Source: Photobacterium damselae
GTDB lineage: Bacteria; Pseudomonadota; Gammaproteobacteria; Enterobacterales; Vibrionaceae
DNA length: 64,000 bases
Reading direction: 5' to 3'
Assembly (NCBI RefSeq): GCF_003026815.1
Contig: NZ_PYOG01000022.1
Span: forward strand, 17,002-81,001
The notes under the pieces were generated by a model. It ran no database searches. It was not told the origin of the DNA and saw only the letters and a program-made list of their open reading frames with translations. The position numbers and the translations under genes are program-made. Position 1 is the first letter of the stretch, and each line of letters begins with the position of its first letter. Below, in pieces: positions 24,701 to 33,567 of this stretch.

Positions 24701-27217
24701 ATGCAAAAGAAAATTTTAGCTATATTAATTAGCGCTACATTTACATTGGTTGGTTGTAATTCATCAGACAATGAAAATAATACTCAAACAAATCCACCTA
24801 TTATTACGCCACAGCCTGAAGGTGAGAATGGTATCCAGCCAGAACCTCCTGTACCAGATCCTGAAGATGATATAATTATTAACAGTACAGATTACCAATT
24901 AAGTTTGGATACGGCGAAAACAATGATATTTGCCAATGCTTCTTTTTATGGAAAGGGACATGAGTCACATTGGCACAATAAAAATACTATTGTTGGATTT
25001 GGATATAAAAATCAGACTTCTGATAAAGATGGTATTGGATGGTTTATTGAAATTCCAGAAAAGACAGAATTAGAATTAACAGCACTGGTTGAAAATACAT
25101 TTATTCAAGAAGACGGCTCTAATGGTGGGATGTTGCGTGTTGAAGTCTTTGATGCAGAAGATTTAATGCGAAATAAACTGATATCTGGTATTGATGCTCA
25201 ATGGAAGGTTTATACTAAAAAAGATAACAGCAAGGACAACTGGGGATTAGTTGAGGATAAACTAGGTACAGTAACTATACCTAATGAGGGAAAATATCTA
25301 ATTATTCTTAGGGCTGTACAAAATGGAAGTAATCCTAATGGTGAAATATATGAGCGCAATGTAAGCATGTTAGCTGAAATGAAATTAACGGGAAAATATG
25401 CAGAAAATATTGAGCAACTAAAAATACCGGAAACAAGAGGGAGATATTTTACTTGGAAGAAAGAATATATTCCAGAGGACCTGCCAACATTTGAAAGTTC
25501 TAAAGACAAATTACCGAAGCCTATTTTAGATGGTAATCCTGAGTGGGTGAATTTATATTGGAATACTTGGAAGTTTGCTTTCGAACAGTTGAGAACAGTA
25601 AAGGCAACTAATACGACATTTGTTTCAAACTATATAGATGAAGCATTTAGCAACGATCTATTTCAGTGGGACATTCAGATGATGATTGAATTCTGGAAAT
25701 ATAGCAATGAAACATTTAATGCGATTGCAACGCAGGATAATTTCTATAGAGCTCAAAATTATAATGGTATGATTCATCGCATGTTAAATGAAATAACTGG
25801 CGATGATCATGGACAAAATGATGCACAGCAAACTAATCCTCCAATATTTGCATGGGCAGAGTTAAACTGGGCAACGATTACAGGGGATAAAACTCGTTTT
25901 GAATATGTTATTCCTGCAATTGCTAAGCAATTAGAATATATTGAAAATGCTCATGCAGAACCTAAAAATAAAAAAGATAAACATTTCCTATATTGGAATA
26001 ATGGTCAAGGTAACGGTCTTGATTCATTACCTAGAGCTAATGGACCATATGAAACTAAAGATGTTGGTTCTGTAGATATGTCAGTTCAAGTTGCCAATGA
26101 ATATTTCAGTCTGGCTAAAATGTCTGAAATGATTGGTAACGAAAATGATGCAAATAGATTTAGAGAGAAAGGTTTATTTATAGCTGAAAAAATAAATCAA
26201 TTATGGGATGATAATGCAAATTTCTATGTGGATATAAATTCTGATAAATCGACATTTTTAGATAAAGCAACAGGAGAGCCTGTTCTAACTTTAGCAGGAT
26301 CATGGCCATTATTATTTGGAGATGAAATTATTTCCGATAATAGTATTCGAGCAGGATTAATGGTCGAAAAATTATTTAGTCCTGATTATTTTTTTGAACC
26401 GTTCCCACTCCCTGTGTTGTCTAAAAACCATTCTCAGTACACACCTGGTGAATATGATATGGGCGGAGTTATGACTCCGACTGCAATGATAACTATGGCT
26501 GGATTGAGAAAACAAGGCTATATACATGAAGCTTCAGTTTTAGGGGAAAAGATCCTAAATGCAGTTAATGAAATTTTCCGAGGAGGAACACATTACTGGG
26601 GTAATCATGTTTTAACTTATCCTGAGTGGAAAGATAAGCGAATCTGTACCATATGGGAAATGTACAAGCCTACTAAATCATTAGATAACCATGGTGGAAT
26701 ATGGGACACAAATGAAGAAATATACTACCATAATGGAGCAGAAAATGGTTCTCGATCAGTTCGGCCTCAATTTGTTGGTTGGTCAGGTATCTATCCAATT
26801 AATACGTTAATCGATCATGTTATTGGTTTAGAAGCTAATGCGCTTGAAAATCAAATTACGTGGAATTTACGTAGAACAGATAGGCATGGTATTGAACAAT
26901 TTAAAGTGGGAGATACGTTTGTCGATCTTATTGCCAACGAACGTAATGTAGGTGACGCAGTAACTATCACCGCTAAGAGCTCAAATAAAGACATTAAATT
27001 AACTGTTAAACATCTACAAGATGATAGTGATAATTCTTCCATTGTGAAAAAGACTATTACTCTTAAGGCTGGGCAACCAATAACTTTTACTGTCAAAGGT
27101 TCAGGAATAGCATCTGCTAAACATTCTTATCCAGTTTATGATAGCTCAAGATTTAAGTTGAATGAAAATTGTGCGAATTATAGTGATCTTATAAAAGAAA
27201 ATTACCCAATAATGTAA
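24701..27217 (+). CDS. Lipoprotein (alpha/alpha)6 glycosidase, GH63/MGH1-like
   Basis: The 838-residue protein has a lipoprotein signal with lipobox LVGC (Cys19) and then a Pro/Glu/Asn linker (20-60), which suggests display on a membrane. A beta domain (~65-230) precedes an (alpha/alpha)6 barrel (~270-700) with FQWDIQMMIEFWKY, FAWAELNWATITG, MGGVMTPTAMITMAG and GWSGIYPINTLID, all typical of trehalase/GH63-like clan GH-G enzymes. A beta tail follows (~710-838). It probably cleaves an oligosaccharide outside the inner membrane; the substrate is not evident. It stands alone and has a terminator. Confidence 0.75.
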   Translation: MQKKILAILISATFTLVGCNSSDNENNTQTNPPIITPQPEGENGIQPEPPVPDPEDDIIINSTDYQLSLDTAKTMIFANASFYGKGHESHWHNKNTIVGFGYKNQTSDKDGIGWFIEIPEKTELELTALVENTFIQEDGSNGGMLRVEVFDAEDLMRNKLISGIDAQWKVYTKKDNSKDNWGLVEDKLGTVTIPNEGKYLIILRAVQNGSNPNGEIYERNVSMLAEMKLTGKYAENIEQLKIPETRGRYFTWKKEYIPEDLPTFESSKDKLPKPILDGNPEWVNLYWNTWKFAFEQLRTVKATNTTFVSNYIDEAFSNDLFQWDIQMMIEFWKYSNETFNAIATQDNFYRAQNYNGMIHRMLNEITGDDHGQNDAQQTNPPIFAWAELNWATITGDKTRFEYVIPAIAKQLEYIENAHAEPKNKKDKHFLYWNNGQGNGLDSLPRANGPYETKDVGSVDMSVQVANEYFSLAKMSEMIGNENDANRFREKGLFIAEKINQLWDDNANFYVDINSDKSTFLDKATGEPVLTLAGSWPLLFGDEIISDNSIRAGLMVEKLFSPDYFFEPFPLPVLSKNHSQYTPGEYDMGGVMTPTAMITMAGLRKQGYIHEASVLGEKILNAVNEIFRGGTHYWGNHVLTYPEWKDKRICTIWEMYKPTKSLDNHGGIWDTNEEIYYHNGAENGSRSVRPQFVGWSGIYPINTLIDHVIGLEANALENQITWNLRRTDRHGIEQFKVGDTFVDLIANERNVGDAVTITAKSSNKDIKLTVKHLQDDSDNSSIVKKTITLKAGQPITFTVKGSGIASAKHSYPVYDSSRFKLNENCANYSDLIKENYPIM

Positions 27218-27238
27218 AATTGCACTTTGAAAATAGAT

Positions 27239-27280
27239 AACAACATCAGCCATTATGGGCTGATGTTGTTACATAGTTTG
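27239..27280 (+). terminator. Hairpin after the glycosidase gene
   Basis: Perfect 13-bp arms AACAACATCAGCC (27239-27251) and GGCTGATGTTGTT (27258-27270), followed by a T-rich but interrupted tail. Confidence 0.75.
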
Positions 27281-27543
27281 ATTTTTGTTCTCAAAGGTAT
27301 GTGTGTTCACCAAACATTCATCTAAAAAAGGTATAACAGATACCTAACTGATAAGGACACCGAGGGTATTTAGTCGATTCAGTGAAAACTTAGCTCTCGG
27401 TACTTGAGTTAGATGACTACTTTCTGCTATAACGAGCTTATAGAAAAAACTGAGCCTTCAATAGGTTAATAGTTATACAGACGACTTGAGCCTTGCATAT
27501 TAATCAGTTTTACAAGGTTTTATTTTCATATTAAGGACTAGCT
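27281..27543 (+). promoter_or_regulatory. Intergenic leader with several short hairpins
   Basis: The gap before the coiled-coil gene includes GGTAT/ATACC (27330-27344), ACCGAG (27359-27364) with CTCGGT (27396-27401), and CTATAA/TTATAG (27431-27447 region). These could belong to a long structured 5' leader. It matches no riboswitch I know. Confidence 0.3.
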
Positions 27544-27864
27544 ATGAACAACATCCTTGAACTTGTACGTGAAACACGCCGCAAGAACAAACTAAAGCGT
27601 GAAATCTTAGACAATGACCGTAAGATTCGCGATAACCGTAAGCGTGTAGAACTTCTAGAGAACCTACTAGACTACATCAAGGCTGATATGAGCCACGATC
27701 AAATTGTTGAGATCGTTGAAAACATGAAGTCTGACTATGAAGATCGTGTAGATGATCACATCATCATTAGTGCTGAACTATCAAAAGAACGTCGTGACGT
27801 TAGCAAGCACGTTAAAGAGCTTAAAAAAGCAGAGATTGCTCATAAGCCAGAAAACCACAAATAA
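27544..27864 (+). CDS. Small coiled-coil cytoplasmic protein, conserved-looking
   Basis: The 106-residue protein is almost entirely charged heptads ([20 protein letters not shown], then [10 protein letters not shown], later [20 protein letters not shown]), so it should form a coiled coil. It has no signal or membrane segment. Codon use looks like that of a well-expressed gene, and it has its own promoter space and terminator. I do not recognise a named family. Confidence 0.75.
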   Translation: MNNILELVRETRRKNKLKREILDNDRKIRDNRKRVELLENLLDYIKADMSHDQIVEIVENMKSDYEDRVDDHIIISAELSKERRDVSKHVKELKKAEIAHKPENHK

Positions 27865-27889
27865 TTTGTTGGTTTAAGAATGAAGAAAG

Positions 27890-27914
27890 CTCGAGCTTAG
27901 TCTCGAGTTTTTTT
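27890..27914 (+). terminator. Terminator after coiled-coil gene
   Basis: CTCGAG (27890-27895), loop CTTAGT, CTCGAG (27902-27907), then seven T. Confidence 0.85.
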
Positions 27915-27918
27915 ATGC

Positions 27919-27952
27919 AAAAAAATAGCCCGATACTATTCCTGTTTCGGGC
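27919..27952 (-). terminator. Minus-strand terminator downstream of rsmF
   Basis: GCCCGA (27928-27933) pairs with TCGGGC (27947-27952). The A run at 27919-27925 gives a T tail on the minus strand. Confidence 0.7.
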
Positions 27953-28095
27953 CTAGGGGAATGGCTCGTTAGAGCCTTGCGCTAACTGGTTAGTAATGGA
28001 GATCAATTACACTATCAATACTAGTTCACCATACTAATTTTGCCAGTTTTACAGATAAATTCTTGTCTTACAGCTAAGATCTCGACATGATTGTC

Positions 28096-29526
28096 TTAGA
28101 TATCAAACAAGTTAGTATCTCGTACTAATTCACGCGGTAAACCATTTTTGATTCGGTTACTGACCCATTTGCCTAAGCCAATAGGGTAATCGCGGTATGT
28201 TACAATCACTTCACCTTTACCCGCTGGTTGATCTGGGCGAATATCACGTCCCATAAACCACTCTTTCGCTTCTTCTGCCGTTAGGGCGATCGCTGTTTGT
28301 TCCTTACCAGTAGCAAGAGTCATAACAGCTTCATGTTGCCAACGATAACCTTTCTTATGCTGTTCAGCCAAACGAATACCAATACGTTGGAAACGAATTT
28401 CACCAATAAGATTACTGAGCGCAGAAGGGAATAACCAAACTTCTTTATCTCTCACCCAAACATCATTTTGCTCAGGTAAGGTAATATCAAGATCTTGCTT
28501 AAACTGTTTAGCAAGTTCAGCTTGGTCTTTATTCGACATTTTACTGAATGGGAACTTACCCATACGTTTTTTAACTACAGGAGATTCAACTGCAGCCAAT
28601 TTACGAATACGAGCAACAAAGAAGCCTTCACTGTCATAAACTTGTGGGTAGACATGTAAGAAACCATCTTCAGTCAGCGTTTCTTTTGCACCCTCAAAGA
28701 GATCATCAAGCGGTTCAAATTCAACGGCATCACCATAAGTTTCTTTTAGGTAATGGCAAACATCTTGGTTTTCACGAGTATTTAGCGTACAAGTCGAGTA
28801 AACCATAACACCACCGGGCTTAAGCGCTTGGAAGGCACTAACAATCAAGTTGCGTTGAACTTCAGCAATCTCTTCAATGGAGTTTAGCGTCCAGTTCTTC
28901 ATCGCATCTTCATCTTTACGAATCGCACCTTCACCAGAGCATGGGGCATCTAATAGGATAGAATCGAATGACTCAGGAGCCCAACCGCCAAAAACGCAAC
29001 CATCAAAGTGAGTAAGAGCAACACTGTAAACACCACAACGTTGTAGGTTTGAGTGTAAGACCTTAATTCGACTTGCTGCGAGCTCATTTGCAACCAGTGC
29101 GCCACGGTTTTCCATTGCACAAGCAATCTGTGTTGTTTTAGAGCCAGGTGCTGATGCCATATCAAGCACAACATCTAAGTTATCATTGTCTTTTAGTAGT
29201 GCCGTTACAGGCATCATAGAACTGGCTTCTTGGATATAGAACAAGCCAGCCATGTGTTCTGCGGTATTACCTAATGATACAGAGGTTTCATCATCGCGCT
29301 CAATCCAAAATCCCGTATCACACCAAGGTACAGGTGTTAGAGTCCAACCTTTGTCAGCAACACGTTCTAAAAAATCAGCAACACTAATTTTTAAGGTGTT
29401 TACTCGAATGCTACGACGCAGAGGGGTTTTACAACATGCAACAAACTCATCAAGATTAAGATGTTTCGGCATGGTTTGTTCAATAAGGTTTAGAAATGCG
29501 TCTGGGATATAGATATTAGAATGCAC
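28096..29526 (-). CDS. rsmF: 16S rRNA (cytosine-1407 C5) methyltransferase RsmF
   Basis: I place the start at the GTG at 29526, giving HSNIYIPDAFL, which aligns with the N-terminus of E. coli RsmF; the frame upstream is open to 29598 but unlike the family. The ~476-residue enzyme has the RRSIRVNTLKISVADFL region, the SAM-binding DMASAPGSKTTQ motif, the catalytic TCT and PCS cysteine motifs (APCSGEG and YSTCTL), and a C-terminal PUA-like part. It methylates C1407 in the decoding centre of 16S rRNA. It lies before letB on the same strand with a terminator between, so it is probably transcribed separately. Confidence 0.93.
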   Translation of the reverse strand: MHSNIYIPDAFLNLIEQTMPKHLNLDEFVACCKTPLRRSIRVNTLKISVADFLERVADKGWTLTPVPWCDTGFWIERDDETSVSLGNTAEHMAGLFYIQEASSMMPVTALLKDNDNLDVVLDMASAPGSKTTQIACAMENRGALVANELAASRIKVLHSNLQRCGVYSVALTHFDGCVFGGWAPESFDSILLDAPCSGEGAIRKDEDAMKNWTLNSIEEIAEVQRNLIVSAFQALKPGGVMVYSTCTLNTRENQDVCHYLKETYGDAVEFEPLDDLFEGAKETLTEDGFLHVYPQVYDSEGFFVARIRKLAAVESPVVKKRMGKFPFSKMSNKDQAELAKQFKQDLDITLPEQNDVWVRDKEVWLFPSALSNLIGEIRFQRIGIRLAEQHKKGYRWQHEAVMTLATGKEQTAIALTAEEAKEWFMGRDIRPDQPAGKGEVIVTYRDYPIGLGKWVSNRIKNGLPRELVRDTNLFDI

Positions 29527-29610
29527 TGATGATTCTCTATTTACGGGTTTTAGCAGGGATTTTATACCAAACAGAGAAAATAGGAAAAAAGAATACAATG
29601 AAAACGATAG

Positions 29611-29644
29611 AATAAAAAAAAGAGTGGCACACTGACCACTCTTT
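29611..29644 (-). terminator. Terminator of the letAB operon
   Basis: On the minus strand AAAGAGTGG (29644-29636) pairs with CCACTCTTT (29627-29619), followed by a T run. It lies 13 bases past the letB stop. Confidence 0.85.
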
Positions 29645-29656
29645 CTATTTTAGTTT

Positions 29657-32281
29657 TTAGCTCTTAGGAATGGCAGTTCGCCAACTTAGCCATTGAGGAT
29701 TAACCTCTTTATGCAGTAAGAAATGCTTACCATTATGAGCTTTTGGCGATAATGGCTGTTTTTCCGGAGTAGCAAACGAAATACCACCACGTAAAATGCT
29801 GTCAACCGTACCTGCTTTTACTTCGGCACCTGTTAGGCCAAGTGTTACGTTCACCCCAGAAGTATTCCAGAAGACAGTATTAGAACGTACTAGGTAACTG
29901 TATTCTTTGTCTACTTGCGCCTCGATAATAACGCGATCAGATAGCTTACCTAATGATACATGAGTAACCTGACCAACTTGAATATCACGATAGAGCAGAG
30001 GAGTTCCTTCTGCAATTGAGTCTCGCTCTTCTGCTTCAAGGTAGAGAGTTTTGCCTGATTCTAATTTCTGTGATGAACCTAATTTGAAGGTTTGTGCATA
30101 GCGACCATTACCCGGTTCCACGGCAATATAACTGCTAAGTAATGAATCAAGGTTTTCTGTACCTGTTAGGCTTAGCTTTGGTTGCACTAGCCAGAAATAG
30201 CTGCCTGATTTTGCCAATGTTTGTGCGTAATTAGGGAATAGACGAGCCTTAATAATGACACTTTCATTCTTAAAATCAGGGACAATCTCGACCACTTTAC
30301 CAACATTAACACCCTGATAGCGAATCGGAGTGTTGGTAGCAATGGAACGAGCATCTTTAGCTGTGAGTGTCACTTGTAAACCAAAGTTTTGAGCCGCACT
30401 TAAACTGTCATAAAGTTTAAAGGCACGACCTTCTTTATTCGATACGTTGTCCATTGTATCAAAAGCGATGCCACCTTTGATTAATGTACTTAGCGGACTT
30501 GCTGTTAACTTAAGGCCACCAATTCCTGCTTCAACTTCAACGCCTGAACGATTCCAAAATACGGTTTGCTGATTAATAAGATGACGGTATTGGCTTTCGA
30601 TTTCAATATTAATCGTGACACCGTCACCTTTTAGTGCATATCCCAGTATCTGACCAACCTGTAAATTGCGGTATAGAATCGGGCTACCTTCTGAAACAGG
30701 AGGGAGTTTGTCGGCAAATAGAGTCAATTTAGCTGCTGATGAACGTTGGTTATCCGCTAAAGATGCTAGATTTTTATTTCCGTACAGAGTGTAGGATTTT
30801 GCAATGCTAGCCTTACCTGTAGAGGTAAAACTGATTGCGCTGGTAATTAGCTGATCCGCTGGTGCGATAGATACATCCAAGCCTTTGTTACTGACATTGG
30901 CTTGAATTCCACCTTCGATATAAAAACGACTACCAGAGCGAATTAGATGAGTAAATTTAGGTAACACGAGAACATCAAATTTTACTTTGTTCTCATCAAG
31001 CGTGACATTAGTAACACGACCAACAGTGATACCTTTATAGTTCAGTTTAGTACCACGTTTGATGCCGTGACTGGTGTCTGCAATTAGCGTAAAATTAGCC
31101 GAACCTTTCTGTTGTTCTTGTAGCGTATCTTGAGTAATGGCTTTGAACTTACGAGTAGGTTCTCCTTTTCCTGGAATGATGCGCAAGAAATTACCTCGAA
31201 TAAGATTGCCGATATTTTTCACGCCGTTTAAAGAAACTTCCGCTTCTTCTAATAACAAACTTGAACCTGTTGTGAGTAGATCGCTCATACTTGGTTCAAT
31301 AGCTGCATCCGCAATAATTTTATTGGTCTCTTTATCTAAGCGAAGATCGGAGATCTGACCAATCTGTAAACCGCGATACATAATTGGTGAGCCAGATGCA
31401 TTGATATTATTGTTATCCGGTAACTCGATTTTAATCGCGATACCTCGGCCCGCTGTATTGATATCGGGGTAGAGTCTAAACAAATGATCTTGTTCAATTG
31501 GCTTGCCTTCATCGGGTGAATCAAAAGCGATAGCACCTGCGATTAATGCCGAAAGACTTTCAAACTGAACATCCACACCATTAAATCCAATGTTGGCACT
31601 CATCCCACTAACATTCCAAAAACGGCTCTTATTGGTCACCAAGTTTTCGTATTTTGGGTAGATTAGGAGATCAATGATCACTCGTTTTTTGTTACCGCTT
31701 AGGGTGTAGTTATAAACTTCACCAACAGGGATCTTTTTATAAAAAACTTGGGAACCAATACTGACCGATCCCAGTGTAGGGGAGCGTAATTGTACTTTTA
31801 AGCCATCAGCAACTGGAGTATCTGATGGTTGAGACTCTAAGGCGGTAAATTTTGTTGTTGGTTCACCATCACCAGGTTGAAGGGCTATATAGTTACCAGA
31901 AACTAAGGTATCAAGGCCCGATATACCAGTAATAGAAGCTTTAGGTTTGACTAACCAAAATTGGGTATTTGAACGAAGAGTTTTTGCCGCTTCAGGGTAA
32001 ATATCTGCCGTAACATAAATGCTCTTTAAATCTTTAGATAAAGAAACATCACGAACCATACCGACTTCTAAGCCTTGATAGCGGATCGTTGTGCGACCTG
32101 CAATTAAGCCTGATGCGTTATTAAAATGGATTTGAATGCGTTCACCCGCCTCATTTACTGCTTTATAGACCAGCCAGCCGGCCAAGCACAAAGCGAGTAA
32201 CGGCAGTAACCATAATGGCGATATGCCACGATCACGCTTTATTTCAACAGGTTGAGGTTGTGGATTATTTTGGTTGTTCAT
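29657..32281 (-). CDS. letB: LetB/PqiB-family MCE lipid-transport tunnel protein
   Basis: The 874-residue protein has one N-terminal membrane helix (~22-40, LLPLLALCLAGWLVYKA) and then repeated MCE domains of about 115 residues. Each has the IRYQG/LYRDIQVGQV-like motif, and the number and length match the seven-ring LetB (YebT, 877 residues in E. coli). It forms a periplasmic tunnel for lipids between the two membranes. It overlaps the letA gene by 17 bases. A perfect matS site lies inside it at 30615. Confidence 0.92.
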   Translation of the reverse strand: MNNQNNPQPQPVEIKRDRGISPLWLLPLLALCLAGWLVYKAVNEAGERIQIHFNNASGLIAGRTTIRYQGLEVGMVRDVSLSKDLKSIYVTADIYPEAAKTLRSNTQFWLVKPKASITGISGLDTLVSGNYIALQPGDGEPTTKFTALESQPSDTPVADGLKVQLRSPTLGSVSIGSQVFYKKIPVGEVYNYTLSGNKKRVIIDLLIYPKYENLVTNKSRFWNVSGMSANIGFNGVDVQFESLSALIAGAIAFDSPDEGKPIEQDHLFRLYPDINTAGRGIAIKIELPDNNNINASGSPIMYRGLQIGQISDLRLDKETNKIIADAAIEPSMSDLLTTGSSLLLEEAEVSLNGVKNIGNLIRGNFLRIIPGKGEPTRKFKAITQDTLQEQQKGSANFTLIADTSHGIKRGTKLNYKGITVGRVTNVTLDENKVKFDVLVLPKFTHLIRSGSRFYIEGGIQANVSNKGLDVSIAPADQLITSAISFTSTGKASIAKSYTLYGNKNLASLADNQRSSAAKLTLFADKLPPVSEGSPILYRNLQVGQILGYALKGDGVTINIEIESQYRHLINQQTVFWNRSGVEVEAGIGGLKLTASPLSTLIKGGIAFDTMDNVSNKEGRAFKLYDSLSAAQNFGLQVTLTAKDARSIATNTPIRYQGVNVGKVVEIVPDFKNESVIIKARLFPNYAQTLAKSGSYFWLVQPKLSLTGTENLDSLLSSYIAVEPGNGRYAQTFKLGSSQKLESGKTLYLEAEERDSIAEGTPLLYRDIQVGQVTHVSLGKLSDRVIIEAQVDKEYSYLVRSNTVFWNTSGVNVTLGLTGAEVKAGTVDSILRGGISFATPEKQPLSPKAHNGKHFLLHKEVNPQWLSWRTAIPKS
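30615..30627. promoter_or_regulatory. matS site (MatP binding) within letB
   Basis: GTGACACCGTCAC matches the MatP consensus GTGACRNYGTCAC at every position. It is one of two perfect sites in the window and lies in the Ter-type region that also encodes MatP. Confidence 0.85.
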
Positions 32282-33458
32282 AGTTATCCCAAATTAAACG
32301 AGAATCTAAACTCTCTGCTGCTAACATGGTTAGGACTACCACGACAGCAAATGCAATGGCTCCAGGACCCGGAGTAAAATCTAATAATTGACCGCGATCG
32401 ATGAGTGTCACCATTATGGATATAACAAAGAGATCCATCATCGACCATTTACCAATCCATTGGATGATGCGGTACATTTTCATTCGCGTTAAAAAAGAGC
32501 CTTGGCGCTTAAACTGTATACATAACAATATATAAGCCAAACCTAAGATTTTGGCGACAGGCACAACAATACTGGCAATAAAGATGATTGCTGCGATACC
32601 TGACATATTGGTTTTAACCAGTGTGGCGACACCAGAAAAAATTGTATCTTCCAGTTGCTTACCATTATTAAAGAAAATAGAAATAGGATAAAGGTTTGCA
32701 GGAAAAATAAACACGCTAGCTGAAATAAGATAAGCCCATGTTTTTTGTATTGAGTTTGGATCGCGGTGATGAAGTTCTGAGCCGCAGCGTCTGCAATAGG
32801 CTTGCTGTTTCTGAGTTAAATGACAGGTGTGACAATGCACCTCTAGATCTGTATTAAGATGTTCTTTTTCTGGCTGCCATGCATCCCAATATCTGCGCAC
32901 ACTGATTTTAGTTAATAGCGCCAGCATGAGAAATTGTAAGATCACAAGTGAAAATAGCCCTGAACCAACATAGATATCTGCATGATCTTGAACTTTAAAA
33001 CAGGCAATAGCGAGACTCACAAGAAAGACATCAAACATCGCCCAGTGTTTTAAGTGCTCTAATAGCCAAAGTGAGCGTTTAAAAAGTTTGAATCGGCGAA
33101 AATGTAGGCCAAGTTGGGTCGTAATGACCGATGACATAACAAGAAAAGGGGCGATAGAGCTACAAAATAAAATAAGAGCTGCGACTCCTGGGAAATTACC
33201 CGCCAGTGTTATGGTTCCTGATGGTAAAGTCGCGGGGATCATTTGGCCAAAAAGGCGAATTGTGATCAATGGAAAAATATGAGCAGGAACAAATAAGATC
33301 AGACAAGCTACAGCGAGTGCTAAGTCGCCGCCAAATTGTCGAACTCCACCTCGATATAATCGTGTTTGGCAGCGAGGACAGTAGGCGCTTTGTCCTAAGT
33401 TCGCATCTTTAGGTTGAATAAGAAGATCACAACCAGGACATAACCTCGCTGTAGACAT
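32265..33458 (-). CDS. letA: LetA/PqiA-family inner-membrane protein
   Basis: The start is the ATG at 33458 behind AAGGACA; an extension to 33503 is not supported. The ~397 residues contain two zinc-ribbon pieces (CPGC...CPRC near 8-30 and CHTC...CRRC near 205-225) and eight hydrophobic segments in two PqiA domains. It is the inner-membrane partner that feeds LetB. A small ATG-to-stop overlap joins it to letB in one operon. Confidence 0.92.
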   Translation of the reverse strand: MSTARLCPGCDLLIQPKDANLGQSAYCPRCQTRLYRGGVRQFGGDLALAVACLILFVPAHIFPLITIRLFGQMIPATLPSGTITLAGNFPGVAALILFCSSIAPFLVMSSVITTQLGLHFRRFKLFKRSLWLLEHLKHWAMFDVFLVSLAIACFKVQDHADIYVGSGLFSLVILQFLMLALLTKISVRRYWDAWQPEKEHLNTDLEVHCHTCHLTQKQQAYCRRCGSELHHRDPNSIQKTWAYLISASVFIFPANLYPISIFFNNGKQLEDTIFSGVATLVKTNMSGIAAIIFIASIVVPVAKILGLAYILLCIQFKRQGSFLTRMKMYRIIQWIGKWSMMDLFVISIMVTLIDRGQLLDFTPGPGAIAFAVVVVLTMLAAESLDSRLIWDNYEQPK

Positions 33459-33567
33459 AATTTTTGTGTCCTTATAAAAGCAAACCAACCCGCATCTATC
33501 CATGACAACGAGTTGGTCTATTACTTCAAGTTGTTACATTGCAAAAATTATTACGGTTTAATAACCA

